In this document: piece by piece, positions 1 through 8,733 of the stretch
How the letters are laid out: the number at the start of each line of letters is the position of its first letter
How positions within the stretch are numbered: position 1 is the first letter of the stretch
Assembly: GCA_965250025.1 (NCBI GenBank)
Contig: OZ252283.1
Coordinates: 186,001-250,000 of the forward strand
Direction of reading: 5' to 3'
Length of the DNA: 64,000 nt
Source: CBDDLD01 sp965250025
GTDB lineage: Bacteria > Bacteroidota > Bacteroidia > Flavobacteriales > Flavobacteriaceae
Notes under the pieces: generated by a model
What the model was told of the DNA's origin: nothing
What the model saw: the letters and a program-made list of their open reading frames with translations, nothing else
Databases searched by the model: none
Position numbers and translations under genes: made by a program

Positions 1-645
1 AAAAAATTAAGAACAAGCATCATGTTCTCGTTCTTCATTTCTATTGTCGTGAATATAGGAATGTGGTTTGAGCGTTTCGTAATTATCGTAACCTCATTAC
101 ACAGAGATTATTTGCCATCATCATGGACAATGTTCTCACCAACTTTCGTAGATATCGGAATATTCATCGGTACGATAGGATTCTTCTTTGTATTGTTCCT
201 GTTATATTCAAGAACATTTCCTGTAATAGCACAGGCAGAAGTTAAAACCATTTTAAAATCATCTGGAGAGCGTTACAAAAGAATTAGAGAATCCGGAGAA
301 AGTTTAGTAGGGACAGGAGCAGATGAAAGAACGTCAGGAAGTGCTGCGGTAACTACTAAAGCTACACCTTCTTCAAATGAGGATCATACCGAAAAGATCA
401 ATAGCCTTTTTGAAGGTATTGGCAAGTTTGATGCAGAAACACAAACACCGGATGATCTTAAAAAGATAAATGGCATAGGTCCTAAAATGGAAGAAGCTTT
501 AAATAGCATTGGGATCTACTCATTCTTACAAGTAAGTAAGATGACTAAAAAGGAATACGATTTACTGGATGCCATCACAGGCTCGTTCCCAGGAAGAGCT
601 GAGCGCGATGATTGGTCAGGTCAGGCTAAAAACTTATTAAACTAA
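1..645 (+). CDS. actC: Alternative complex III subunit ActC (NrfD-like), 3' part, with C-terminal helix-hairpin-helix tail
   Basis: Partial gene: the reading frame is already open at base 1, so the ATG at 22 is internal. The visible 214 residues start inside the last transmembrane segments of an NrfD/PsrC-type quinol-binding membrane protein; the stretch containing IGMWFERF and LHRDYLPSSW is typical of ActC in Bacteroidota. ActC anchors the quinol:cytochrome c oxidoreductase (alternative complex III) in the inner membrane. After the membrane part comes a ~60-residue low-complexity linker. From about base 451 there is a compact domain with the helix-hairpin-helix signature LKKINGIGPKMEEAL and an ERDDW...QAK ending, as in COG3743-type tails. 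It is followed 8 bp later by actD. Identity rests on the visible sequence and on the act/cox gene order; the tail's function is unknown. Confidence 0.88.
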   Translation, partial: KKLRTSIMFSFFISIVVNIGMWFERFVIIVTSLHRDYLPSSWTMFSPTFVDIGIFIGTIGFFFVLFLLYSRTFPVIAQAEVKTILKSSGERYKRIRESGESLVGTGADERTSGSAAVTTKATPSSNEDHTEKINSLFEGIGKFDAETQTPDDLKKINGIGPKMEEALNSIGIYSFLQVSKMTKKEYDLLDAITGSFPGRAERDDWSGQAKNLLN

Positions 646-653
646 TATAGTCT

Positions 654-1196
654 ATGGAAGCAGCTTCTAAAGTAATACATGCTATATACACAGATGATGA
701 TGTATTAATGTCTGCAGTAAAGAAAGTTAAAGCAGAGAAACATCATATTGAAGAAATATATACGCCTTTTCCAGTACACGGACTAGATAAGGCCATGGGA
801 TTAGCACCAACACGTATAGCCATTACCTCATTCATGTACGGATGTGTGGGGCTTACTGTAGCTATCGTGATGATGAATTTTATCATGATCAAAGACTGGC
901 CACAAGATATTGGTGGTAAGCCAAGTTTTAGTTATTTAGAGAACATGCCGGCATTTGTGCCAATTATGTTTGAGCTAACCGTATTTTTTGCAGCCCACTT
1001 AATGGTAATTACATTTTATTTGAGAAGTAGAATGTGGCCATTTAAAAAAGCAGAAAACCCAGATCCCAGAACAACAGACGACCATTTCTTAATGGAGATC
1101 GCAATTCATAATAATGAAGAATCGCTAACTCAATTATTGAAAGAAACAGGTGCTGTAGAAGTTAATATTATTGATAAAGAAGAAGATGCACATTAA
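654..1196 (+). CDS. actD: Alternative complex III subunit ActD (DUF3341)
   Basis: A 180-residue membrane protein matching the DUF3341/ActD family. A soluble N-terminal part starts with a domain that opens ASKVIHAIYTDDD and contains the family motif YTPFPVHGLDKAMGL. Two transmembrane segments follow at about residues 57-80 and 100-122. In the family, ActD is an integral subunit of the quinol:cytochrome c oxidoreductase and has no known cofactor. It lies 8 bp after the ActC-like gene and abuts actE (stop and next ATG one base apart), consistent with one transcript. Length is normal for the family. Confidence 0.9.
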   Translation: MEAASKVIHAIYTDDDVLMSAVKKVKAEKHHIEEIYTPFPVHGLDKAMGLAPTRIAITSFMYGCVGLTVAIVMMNFIMIKDWPQDIGGKPSFSYLENMPAFVPIMFELTVFFAAHLMVITFYLRSRMWPFKKAENPDPRTTDDHFLMEIAIHNNEESLTQLLKETGAVEVNIIDKEEDAH

Positions 1197-1197
1197 T

Positions 1198-1758
1198 ATG
1201 AAAACAACATTAAAATATACCTTAGTTATCGTAATGTTGATAGGTTTGGCGTCTTGCCAAAAGAATTCTCGACCTAACTATCAATACATGCCTAATATGT
1301 ATGAACCTGTTGGGTATGAAGCTTATCAGGATTCTAAAGCATTTCCTAATGGAATGGAAGCCATGTTACCAGCAGAAGGATCTATTCCAAGAGGTGACTT
1401 TATGCCATACGAAATAGAAAATACCAATGAAGGTTATGAATTAGCCAAAGCATCTTTAACCAGCCCGTTAGATTCTACACAAGTAGATTATGCTAAAGGG
1501 AAAGAACTATACGATATCTACTGTGGTATCTGTCATGGTAATAAAGGTAATGGGAAAGGAAAGTTAGTTGAGCGCGAAAAGATATTAGGTGTGCCAAGTT
1601 ATGACGATGCTGGTAGAGCAATCACTGCAGGAAGCATTTACCATGTGATTTATTATGGTAAGAATACTATGGGGTCCTACGCCAACCAGCTTAATGAAGA
1701 TGAACGTTGGCAAGTGGTGGCTTACGTAGAAAAACTTAAAGCCGATTTAGAAAAATAA
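1198..1758 (+). CDS. actE: Alternative complex III subunit ActE, mono-heme cytochrome c lipoprotein
   Basis: I chose the ATG at 1198, one base after the actD stop, rather than an upstream in-frame TTG at 1171. From 1198 the protein opens with a lipoprotein signal ending LIGLASC, so Cys20 is the predicted lipidated residue. A single c-type heme site CGICH (Cys109, Cys112, His113) is followed by the distal Met-containing segment around TMGSYANQL. In the family, ActE is a membrane-anchored periplasmic heme subunit that passes electrons from the complex towards the oxidase. The protein is 186 residues. Its place between actD and actF fits the conserved act order. Confidence 0.9.
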   Translation: MKTTLKYTLVIVMLIGLASCQKNSRPNYQYMPNMYEPVGYEAYQDSKAFPNGMEAMLPAEGSIPRGDFMPYEIENTNEGYELAKASLTSPLDSTQVDYAKGKELYDIYCGICHGNKGNGKGKLVEREKILGVPSYDDAGRAITAGSIYHVIYYGKNTMGSYANQLNEDERWQVVAYVEKLKADLEK

Positions 1759-1784
1759 GATTTAGATAAAGATTATATATAGAT

Positions 1785-3176
1785 ATGTATACGGTTTCAA
1801 ATAGATTAAAAATAGTTTCAATCATCTTGATAGTCATAGGAATCTTGGGTGTAAGCTACGGATTCATGGACTCCCATAAATATGAAACTACCGAGGATGT
1901 AGAAGCTATGTTAGCTGCTGAAGCGCATCATGGTGGTCATGGTGCAACTGATGGCCATGGCACATCACACGATTCTAAAACATCACATGGTTCAGAATCT
2001 CATGATACACATGCCAGCGATCACGCTGAAGCATCACATGGATCTGAAGATGCTCACCACGGTAGTGATCATGCAGAACATGTATTGCACCAAATCCATA
2101 ACAGACCTTGGGCAGCATTATATGTCGCTGCTTTCTTTTTCTTTATGATTGCCTTAGGTGTATTAGCATTTTACGCCATACAATATGCTTCGCAGGCAGG
2201 ATGGTCTCCGGTACTGTTTAGAGTCATGGAAGGTATTACGGCCTATGTATTACCCGGTGGTATCATCGTATTATTAATTGCATTTTTTGCGGATAGCCAT
2301 TTATTTGTTTGGCTAAAAGACGGCATTACCGAAGTTGGTAATGAAAATTATGACAAACTGGTTGCAGGAAAATCAGGATGGTTAAATAAAACAGGATTCT
2401 TTATCCGCGGAATTATATTCTTAGCCGGTTGGTCTGCATACCGTTGGTTCTCCAGAAAATTCTCTGTAGCACAAGACAACGCTAATGACAATAGAAATTT
2501 TAAAAAGAACTTCAGAATTTCTGCGGCATTCTTAGTATTCTATATCTACACAGAATCTATGATGTCTTGGGATTGGATCATGAGTGTTGACCCTCACTGG
2601 TTCTCTACATTATTTGGATGGTATGTGTTTGCAAGTATGTTTGTAAGTGGTATTACAGTAATAGCATTAATCACAATGTACTTAAAGTCAAAAGGGCATT
2701 TAGAATTTGTAAATGATAGTCATTTACACGATTTAGCGAAGTTCATGTTTGGTATTAGTATCTTCTGGACATACTTATGGTTCTCTCAGTTCATGTTGAT
2801 ATGGTACTCTAACATTCCTGAAGAAGTAACTTATTTTGTAACACGTATAGAGCATTATAAACTACCATTCTTTGGAATGTTGGCTATGAATTTCATTTTC
2901 CCATTGTTACTACTTATGAATAGCGATTACAAACGTATTCCTTGGTTTGTAACCATGGCAGGAATTGTGATATTATGTGGGCACTATTTAGATGTGTTCA
3001 ATATGATCATGCCTGCAACCGTAGTCGACAGATGGTTCATAGGAGCTCCAGAAATAGGTGCTATATGTTTGTTTGCCGGATTGTTCTTATTTATTGTATT
3101 TACTGCATTAAGTAAGCATCCATTATTGGCAAAACGCAATCCATATGTGAAAGAGAGTGAACAATTCCATTATTAA
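1785..3176 (+). CDS. actF: Alternative complex III subunit ActF, with His-rich loop
   Basis: A 463-residue polytopic membrane protein of the ActF/quinol:cytochrome c oxidoreductase quinone-binding subunit type. A transmembrane helix near residues 8-28 is followed by a His/Asp/Ser/Gly-rich stretch at about residues 47-102. About nine further hydrophobic helices follow. The motif ESMMSWDWIMSVDPHWFST is characteristic of the family. ActF is related to ActC but shorter, and sits in the inner membrane. The gene lies 26 bp after actE and 22 bp before coxB, so it is probably in the same operon. The His-rich loop is the odd part; a metal-binding role would be inference only. Confidence 0.9.
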   Translation: MYTVSNRLKIVSIILIVIGILGVSYGFMDSHKYETTEDVEAMLAAEAHHGGHGATDGHGTSHDSKTSHGSESHDTHASDHAEASHGSEDAHHGSDHAEHVLHQIHNRPWAALYVAAFFFFMIALGVLAFYAIQYASQAGWSPVLFRVMEGITAYVLPGGIIVLLIAFFADSHLFVWLKDGITEVGNENYDKLVAGKSGWLNKTGFFIRGIIFLAGWSAYRWFSRKFSVAQDNANDNRNFKKNFRISAAFLVFYIYTESMMSWDWIMSVDPHWFSTLFGWYVFASMFVSGITVIALITMYLKSKGHLEFVNDSHLHDLAKFMFGISIFWTYLWFSQFMLIWYSNIPEEVTYFVTRIEHYKLPFFGMLAMNFIFPLLLLMNSDYKRIPWFVTMAGIVILCGHYLDVFNMIMPATVVDRWFIGAPEIGAICLFAGLFLFIVFTALSKHPLLAKRNPYVKESEQFHY

Positions 3177-3198
3177 TTAAAATAGAATAGAAACGATA

Positions 3199-4257
3199 AT
3201 GACAACTTTGTTAACAATATTAATAGTATTTTTTGTAGCTGTAGCGATCTGGCAGATGGTTAAGATTTTTGATTTGGCTCAGGTTGGTGCATCAAATACG
3301 CAAATAGCAGACGATAAGGATAACAGAATTAATGGTTATCTGATGATCGGATTTTTGATCTTCATTTATGCCATTACCATCATCAGTTTTATGTATTGGG
3401 GAGACCTGCCTTTGGTATCTAATGCGGCATCAGAGCACGGCCCTCAAATCGATAACCTCATGATCATATCTATGGTGATCATCTTTATCGTACAAACGGT
3501 AACACAGTTTTTATTACATTATTTTGCATATAAATACAAAGGGGAAAAAGGACGTAAGGCTTTATTCTATGCTGATAATAACATGTTAGAAGCAATATGG
3601 ACAATCATCCCTGTAATCGTTTTAGCAGGATTGATTATCTATGGTTTGTTTACATGGAATACGATTATGGATATTGATCTAGAAGACGATCCAATGGTAG
3701 TCGAGTTATACGCACAGCAATTCAACTGGAAAGCCAGATATGCAGGTCAAGATAATGTACTAGGTCAGGCTAATGTAAGGCTAATAGATTTAGACCGAGC
3801 CAATATCTTAGGTTTGGACGAAGCCGATCCTAATGCACAAGACGATGTTATTGTTACTGAATTACATTTACCAGTAAATAAACCGGTATTGTTCAAAATG
3901 CGTTCTCAAGATGTATTGCATTCAGCATATATGCCACATTTTAGAGCTCAAATGAACTGTGTACCCGGAATGGTAACACAATTTGCTTTCACGCCAACAA
4001 TAACAACAGCGCAGATGCGTGAAAATCCGGATATCGTTGATAAAGTTCAAAACATCAATAGAATACGATTAGAGAACAAGGAAGAAATTGAAGAATCAGG
4101 ACAGGATTTGGTCTATGAGTTTGATTATTTATTACTTTGTAATAAGATATGCGGAAAATCGCATTACAATATGCAAATGAAAATTATTGTAGAAACTCAG
4201 GAAGAGTTTGACGCATGGATGAAAGAGCAAACCGCATTTGAGGAATCATTGAACTAA
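3199..4257 (+). CDS. coxB: Cytochrome c oxidase subunit II
   Basis: A 352-residue CuA subunit of a heme-copper oxidase. It has an N-terminal hydrophobic helix and the two helices of the subunit II hairpin (about residues 50-70 and 90-115; a further hydrophobic stretch lies near 135-155), then the periplasmic cupredoxin domain. The binuclear CuA site is visible: His in DVLHSAY, then Cys314, Cys318, His322 and Met325 in the CNKICGKSHYNM motif. There is no C-terminal cytochrome c domain. It receives electrons from ActE or a soluble cytochrome c and hands them to subunit I. Position between actF and coxA indicates a supercomplex-type operon. Confidence 0.95.
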   Translation: MTTLLTILIVFFVAVAIWQMVKIFDLAQVGASNTQIADDKDNRINGYLMIGFLIFIYAITIISFMYWGDLPLVSNAASEHGPQIDNLMIISMVIIFIVQTVTQFLLHYFAYKYKGEKGRKALFYADNNMLEAIWTIIPVIVLAGLIIYGLFTWNTIMDIDLEDDPMVVELYAQQFNWKARYAGQDNVLGQANVRLIDLDRANILGLDEADPNAQDDVIVTELHLPVNKPVLFKMRSQDVLHSAYMPHFRAQMNCVPGMVTQFAFTPTITTAQMRENPDIVDKVQNINRIRLENKEEIEESGQDLVYEFDYLLLCNKICGKSHYNMQMKIIVETQEEFDAWMKEQTAFEESLN

Positions 4258-4294
4258 ATTAATTGAATTAAAGAAAAGAAAAGATAAAGAGATT

Positions 4295-6088
4295 ATGTCA
4301 GCAACAGCAGAAACACACGCTCACGACGAACACGACGTACATCACCACAAAGAAACCTTTGTGACCAAATACATCTTTAGCCAGGATCATAAAATGATCG
4401 CTAAACAGTATTTGATAACAGGTACTATAATGGGAGTTATAGGTGTTTTAATGTCTTTAATGTTCCGTATGCAAATCGCATGGCCAGAAAAACCAAACGT
4501 ACTTTTTGAAGCCCTTTTAGGAAAATGGGCACCGGAAGGTGTTATGGATGCCGATATTTACTTAGCATTAGTAACCATACACGGTACAATAATGGTATTC
4601 TTTGTATTAACGGCTGGTCTGAGTGGTACGTTTAGTAATCTATTAATACCATTGCAAATTGGAGCACGAGATATGGCATCAGGATTCCTTAATATGGTAT
4701 CTTATTGGTTATTCTTTTTATCTAGTGTTATCATGGTTATTTCCCTGTTTGTAGAAGCAGGACCGGCAGCAGCAGGATGGACGATCTATCCACCGTTATC
4801 TGCTCTACCATTAGCACAAGGTGGTTCGGGTGCTGGGATGACCTTATGGTTAGTATCCATGGCTATATTCATTGCATCATCGTTATTAGGATCGTTAAAC
4901 TATATAGTAACTGTACTAAATCTTAGAACAAAAGGAATGTCAATGACTAGATTGCCATTAACCATCTGGGCATTCTTTGTAACAGCAATTATTGGTGTGA
5001 TTTCGTTCCCGGTATTATTATCAGCCGCGTTATTACTAATTATGGATAGAAGCTTTGGGACGTCCTTTTTCCTGTCAGATATATTCATACAGGGAGAGGT
5101 GTTACATTACCAAGGAGGTTCTCCGGTATTGTTTGAACACTTATTCTGGTTCTTAGGACACCCCGAAGTATATATCGTTTTATTACCGGCACTGGGTATT
5201 ACCTCTGAGATTATTGCTACCAATTCACGTAAGCCGATCTTTGGTTATCGTGCCATGGTAGCTTCTATATTAGCTATCGCATTCCTATCAACAATAGTAT
5301 GGGGTCACCATATGTTTATCTCAGGGATGAATCCATTCCTTGGGTCAGTATTTACATTTACAACATTATTGATCGCTATACCATCAGCAGTTAAAGCTTT
5401 CAATTACATAACTACACTATGGAAAGGTAATCTACAGATGAACCCAGCCATGTTATTTTCAATTGGTTTAGTATCCACGTTCATAACAGGAGGTTTGACA
5501 GGGATTATCTTAGGAGATAGTGCTTTAGATATCAACGTACACGATACATATTTTGTAGTAGCGCACTTCCATTTAGTAATGGGTATCTCAGCACTATATG
5601 GAATGTTTGCTGGAATCTATCACTGGTTCCCGAGAATGTTTGGTAGAATGTTAAATAAAAATTTAGGGTACTTACATTTCTGGGTAACGGCAATATGTGC
5701 TTATGGTGTATTCTTCCCAATGCACTTTATAGGTATGGCAGGTCTTCCTAGACGTTATTATACCAACTCTAATTTCCCATTATTTGATGATACAACCAAT
5801 GCACAAGTTGTAATTACTGTATTTGCCTTAGTGGGAGGTGTATTCCAAATCGTATTCTTATACAATTTCATACACAGTATATTCTATGGAAAGAAAGCAC
5901 CGCAAAACCCATGGCGATCAAATACCTTAGAATGGACAGCACCAGTAAAGCATATGCATGGTAACTGGCCAGGAGCATTACCAACGGTACACCGTTGGGC
6001 ATACGATTACAGTAAGCCTGGACATGACGACGATTTTGTGCCTCAGAACGTACCGATGAAAGAGGGCGAAGAAGAATTACAACATTAA
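4295..6088 (+). CDS. coxA: Cytochrome c oxidase subunit I
   Basis: A 597-residue catalytic subunit of the terminal oxidase (oxygen reduction, proton pumping). It has the family's conserved helices and motifs: an HGTIM segment with a heme ligand His, HPEVY at residues 289-293 (CuB His and the cross-linked Tyr), the HHMF pair, and HFHLVMG with heme a/a3 ligands. The N-terminus is His/Asp/Glu-rich (HAHDEHDVHHH). It is the last gene of the act-cox operon, since a strong terminator follows 38 bp after the stop. Subunits III and IV and heme O synthase are encoded about 21 kb away in this window. Confidence 0.97.
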   Translation: MSATAETHAHDEHDVHHHKETFVTKYIFSQDHKMIAKQYLITGTIMGVIGVLMSLMFRMQIAWPEKPNVLFEALLGKWAPEGVMDADIYLALVTIHGTIMVFFVLTAGLSGTFSNLLIPLQIGARDMASGFLNMVSYWLFFLSSVIMVISLFVEAGPAAAGWTIYPPLSALPLAQGGSGAGMTLWLVSMAIFIASSLLGSLNYIVTVLNLRTKGMSMTRLPLTIWAFFVTAIIGVISFPVLLSAALLLIMDRSFGTSFFLSDIFIQGEVLHYQGGSPVLFEHLFWFLGHPEVYIVLLPALGITSEIIATNSRKPIFGYRAMVASILAIAFLSTIVWGHHMFISGMNPFLGSVFTFTTLLIAIPSAVKAFNYITTLWKGNLQMNPAMLFSIGLVSTFITGGLTGIILGDSALDINVHDTYFVVAHFHLVMGISALYGMFAGIYHWFPRMFGRMLNKNLGYLHFWVTAICAYGVFFPMHFIGMAGLPRRYYTNSNFPLFDDTTNAQVVITVFALVGGVFQIVFLYNFIHSIFYGKKAPQNPWRSNTLEWTAPVKHMHGNWPGALPTVHRWAYDYSKPGHDDDFVPQNVPMKEGEEELQH

Positions 6089-6125
6089 CTACTATAATCT
6101 ATCAGTTAGATTAATAATTAATATC

Positions 6126-6157
6126 AAAAAGCCTTTCTAAATTTAGAAAGGCTTTTT
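6126..6157 (+). terminator. Rho-independent terminator of the act-cox operon
   Basis: A perfect 32-base palindrome, with a stem of GCCTTTCTAA and its complement flanked by A5 on one side and T5 on the other, lies 38 bp after the coxA stop. The flanking A and T runs would let it work in both directions, but only the plus direction has an upstream gene end nearby. Confidence 0.9.
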
Positions 6158-6160
6158 CTT

Positions 6161-6168
6161 TATCTTTG
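6161..6168 (+). promoter_or_regulatory. Candidate -7 box TAtcTTTG for ruvB
   Basis: TATCTTTG matches the Bacteroidota consensus TAnnTTTG. It begins 4 bases after the coxA terminator stem and ends 6 bases before the ruvB ATG, so initiation at the usual distance would give an mRNA with almost no leader. No clear -33 TTG is seen at the right spacing, because that place is occupied by the terminator stem. Confidence 0.5.
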
Positions 6169-6174
6169 TTTGGT

Positions 6175-7197
6175 ATGAATGAAAATTTAGATCCTACGAA
6201 CGAAAATTTTACGCCCGAAGAGTTTGATGTAGAAAGAAAATTGCGCCCCCTATCTTTTGAAGATTTTACAGGGCAAGATCAGGTATTAGAAAACCTTCAG
6301 GTTTTTGTGATGGCAGCGAATGGTAGAAACGAAGCGCTGGATCATACATTGTTCCATGGACCACCAGGTCTCGGAAAAACCACATTAGCACATATTCTGG
6401 CCAATGAGTTGGATGTAGGGATCAAAGTTACTTCAGGGCCTGTTTTAGACAAGCCGGGAGACCTAGCAGGGTTGTTAACTAATCTGGAAGAACGGGATGT
6501 ATTGTTCATCGATGAAATACACCGTTTAAGTCCTATAGTAGAAGAGTATTTATACTCCGCTATGGAAGATTATAAGATTGATATCATGATAGAGACTGGT
6601 CCAAATGCCAGAACAGTACAGATCAATCTTAATCCGTTTACCCTTGTGGGTGCTACAACGCGTTCAGGCCTACTAACATCGCCAATGCGAGCGCGATTTG
6701 GTATAAGCAGCAGACTTCAATATTACAACACAGAATTACTCACCACCATAGTACAACGTAGCGCATCTATTTTAGAGGTGCCAATTTCTATGGAGGCGGC
6801 AATAGAAATTGCGGGTAGAAGTAGGGGAACCCCAAGAATAGCTAATGCCTTATTACGACGTGTTAGAGATTTTGCTCAGATCAAAGGCAATGGCAGTATA
6901 GACATAAAAATAGCCAGATTTGCTCTCGAAGCACTTAATGTAGATGCTCATGGCTTGGATGAGATGGACAATAAGATCCTCTCAACGATCATAGATAAAT
7001 TCAAAGGAGGCCCGGTAGGAATTACCACTTTAGCCACGGCAGTTAGTGAGAGTGCAGAAACCATTGAAGAAGTTTATGAACCTTTCTTAATACAGCAAGG
7101 GTTTATTATGCGTACACCAAGAGGAAGAGAGGTTACAGAATTAGCATATAAACACCTGGGAAAAATAAAAGGACCTACTCAAGGCGGGTTGTTTTAA
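6175..7197 (+). CDS. ruvB: Holliday junction branch migration DNA helicase RuvB
   Basis: A 340-residue AAA+ motor of the RuvABC complex. The Walker A motif GPPGLGKTT is at residue 62 onward and Walker B LFIDEIHRL near residue 110, followed by the GATTRSG sensor-1 region and a C-terminal winged-helix domain ending near RTPRGR. I preferred the ATG at 6175 to an upstream in-frame TTG at 6166, because 6166 falls inside the predicted promoter box. RuvA is encoded 7.3 kb downstream on the same strand, not adjacent. Length is normal for the family. Confidence 0.97.
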   Translation: MNENLDPTNENFTPEEFDVERKLRPLSFEDFTGQDQVLENLQVFVMAANGRNEALDHTLFHGPPGLGKTTLAHILANELDVGIKVTSGPVLDKPGDLAGLLTNLEERDVLFIDEIHRLSPIVEEYLYSAMEDYKIDIMIETGPNARTVQINLNPFTLVGATTRSGLLTSPMRARFGISSRLQYYNTELLTTIVQRSASILEVPISMEAAIEIAGRSRGTPRIANALLRRVRDFAQIKGNGSIDIKIARFALEALNVDAHGLDEMDNKILSTIIDKFKGGPVGITTLATAVSESAETIEEVYEPFLIQQGFIMRTPRGREVTELAYKHLGKIKGPTQGGLF

Positions 7198-7334
7198 GTG
7201 ATAAATAAGATAACTATTTATCGATAAAAGTAACACCTTACATAAGTTTAACTATTTTTTTTGTGGTTTTGTCTAATTCCCTAAATGTGTTGATATGCTC
7301 ATCCTATATTTAGGAAGTTTTAACTTTCTAAATC

Positions 7335-8675
7335 ATGAAAACCAACCATTTAAACCTAATTTTATTAGTGGTTTCTGCAATACTATTATCATGTAACTCT
7401 GATAATGATAATTACCAAAACGTTTCAGGCAGTATAGCGCTCGAAAATCGAATCATAGAATTGTACGGCTCAAAAGCGGAGCTGATACAACCATCAGAAA
7501 GCGATTACCTCTCTATTCCATCTGATGTCAATAATCCCATTACAGCGTCAAAAGTCGCACTGGGAAAATTATTATATCATGAAACTATGATTGCATCCAA
7601 TGCCAATTCTAATGAAGGGATGTATACCTACTCTTGTGCCAGTTGCCACCATAGTGATGCAGATTTTCAAAGTGGTCTAAAGCAAGGTATAGGTGACGGC
7701 GGTATGGGCTTTGGAATTCATGGTGAAGGACGAGTAAAAAATCCGAACTATACAGAGCAGGATTTAGATGTACAGCCCATACGAACACCAACAACACTCA
7801 ATGTAGCATTTCAAAAAGTAATGTTATGGAATGGTCAGTTTGGAGCTACAGGACCGAATCAAGGAACAGAAGCACAATGGACTGCAGGTACACCAAAGGA
7901 AACCAATACATTAGGTTTTGAAGGCGTAGAAATTCAAGCCATTGCAGGCTTAAATGTACATCGTTTAGTAATAGACGAAAATGAAATCATAAATTCCGAT
8001 TATAAGGTTTTATTTGATAATGCTTTTCCCGAAGTGTCACAAGATCAACGCTATACTAGAATTAATGCGGGCTTAGCCATAGCAGCTTATGAGCGCACAT
8101 TATTGCCCAATCAGTCACCATTTCAAAAATGGTTAAAAGGCGATACTGATGCCATGAGCGCTAATGAAATTGCCGGAGCAAACATATTTTTTAACAAAGG
8201 GCAATGTTATACTTGTCACTCCGGACCTGGATTAAACAACATGGAGTTTCATGCAATAGGAATGAAAGATCTTGAAGGCGCAGAAGTTTTGACTGTAATA
8301 GATGAAGCCACAAAAAAAGGTCGCGGAGGATTTACAGGAAACCCGGATGATGATTATAAGTTTAAAACACCACAGCTTTACAATTTAAAGAACATCAGTT
8401 TTTTTGGTCACGGTGGAAGCCTACAATCGTTAAGAGACGTTGTTGAATATAAAAACAATGCGGTTTCAGAAAATCAAGACGTGCCGGAAAATAAACTGTC
8501 ACCATTGTTTGTGCCATTGAATCTGTCTGAAATAGAAATGGACCAGCTTACACTATTTTTAGAGACGTCATTATACGATGATAATCTGCAACGTTATGTT
8601 CCTGAAAGTTTACCTTCTGGGAATTGTTTCCCAAATGCAGATAACATGTCATCCAGTGATCTGGGCTGTGATTAA
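7335..8675 (+). CDS. Di-heme cytochrome c peroxidase / MauG-family lipoprotein
   Basis: A 446-residue periplasmic protein. It starts with a lipoprotein signal (AILLSC, Cys20 predicted lipidated). Two c-type heme motifs are visible: CASCH (Cys101-Cys104-His105) and CYTCH (Cys291-Cys294-His295), spaced as in the CcpA/MauG family. Family members reduce hydrogen peroxide or perform post-translational oxidations; which applies here cannot be told. It is preceded by a 137-bp gap with no clear promoter and followed by queG. It has no obvious functional link with its neighbours, so it is probably a single-gene unit. Confidence 0.88.
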   Translation: MKTNHLNLILLVVSAILLSCNSDNDNYQNVSGSIALENRIIELYGSKAELIQPSESDYLSIPSDVNNPITASKVALGKLLYHETMIASNANSNEGMYTYSCASCHHSDADFQSGLKQGIGDGGMGFGIHGEGRVKNPNYTEQDLDVQPIRTPTTLNVAFQKVMLWNGQFGATGPNQGTEAQWTAGTPKETNTLGFEGVEIQAIAGLNVHRLVIDENEIINSDYKVLFDNAFPEVSQDQRYTRINAGLAIAAYERTLLPNQSPFQKWLKGDTDAMSANEIAGANIFFNKGQCYTCHSGPGLNNMEFHAIGMKDLEGAEVLTVIDEATKKGRGGFTGNPDDDYKFKTPQLYNLKNISFFGHGGSLQSLRDVVEYKNNAVSENQDVPENKLSPLFVPLNLSEIEMDQLTLFLETSLYDDNLQRYVPESLPSGNCFPNADNMSSSDLGCD

Positions 8676-8733
8676 TTTTTTATTGCTGTTAAATGTAAAA
8701 ACATTATCGTAGTTTAGTTTTTTCAAAACTAAC

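Noticed and set aside
1930..2148. Second-frame ORF over the His-rich part of actF
   Set aside because: It is created by the repetitive CAT/CAC codons and has no separate evidence.
7200..7222. Terminator after ruvB (GATAAATA with TATTTATC)
   Set aside because: The stem is all AT-rich apart from its end pair and no T-tract follows, so it is too weak to call.
7280..7314. Operator-like inverted repeat CCTAAAT/ATTTAGG before the di-heme peroxidase
   Set aside because: Seven AT-rich base pairs around a 21-base gap can occur by chance; no regulator gene is nearby.
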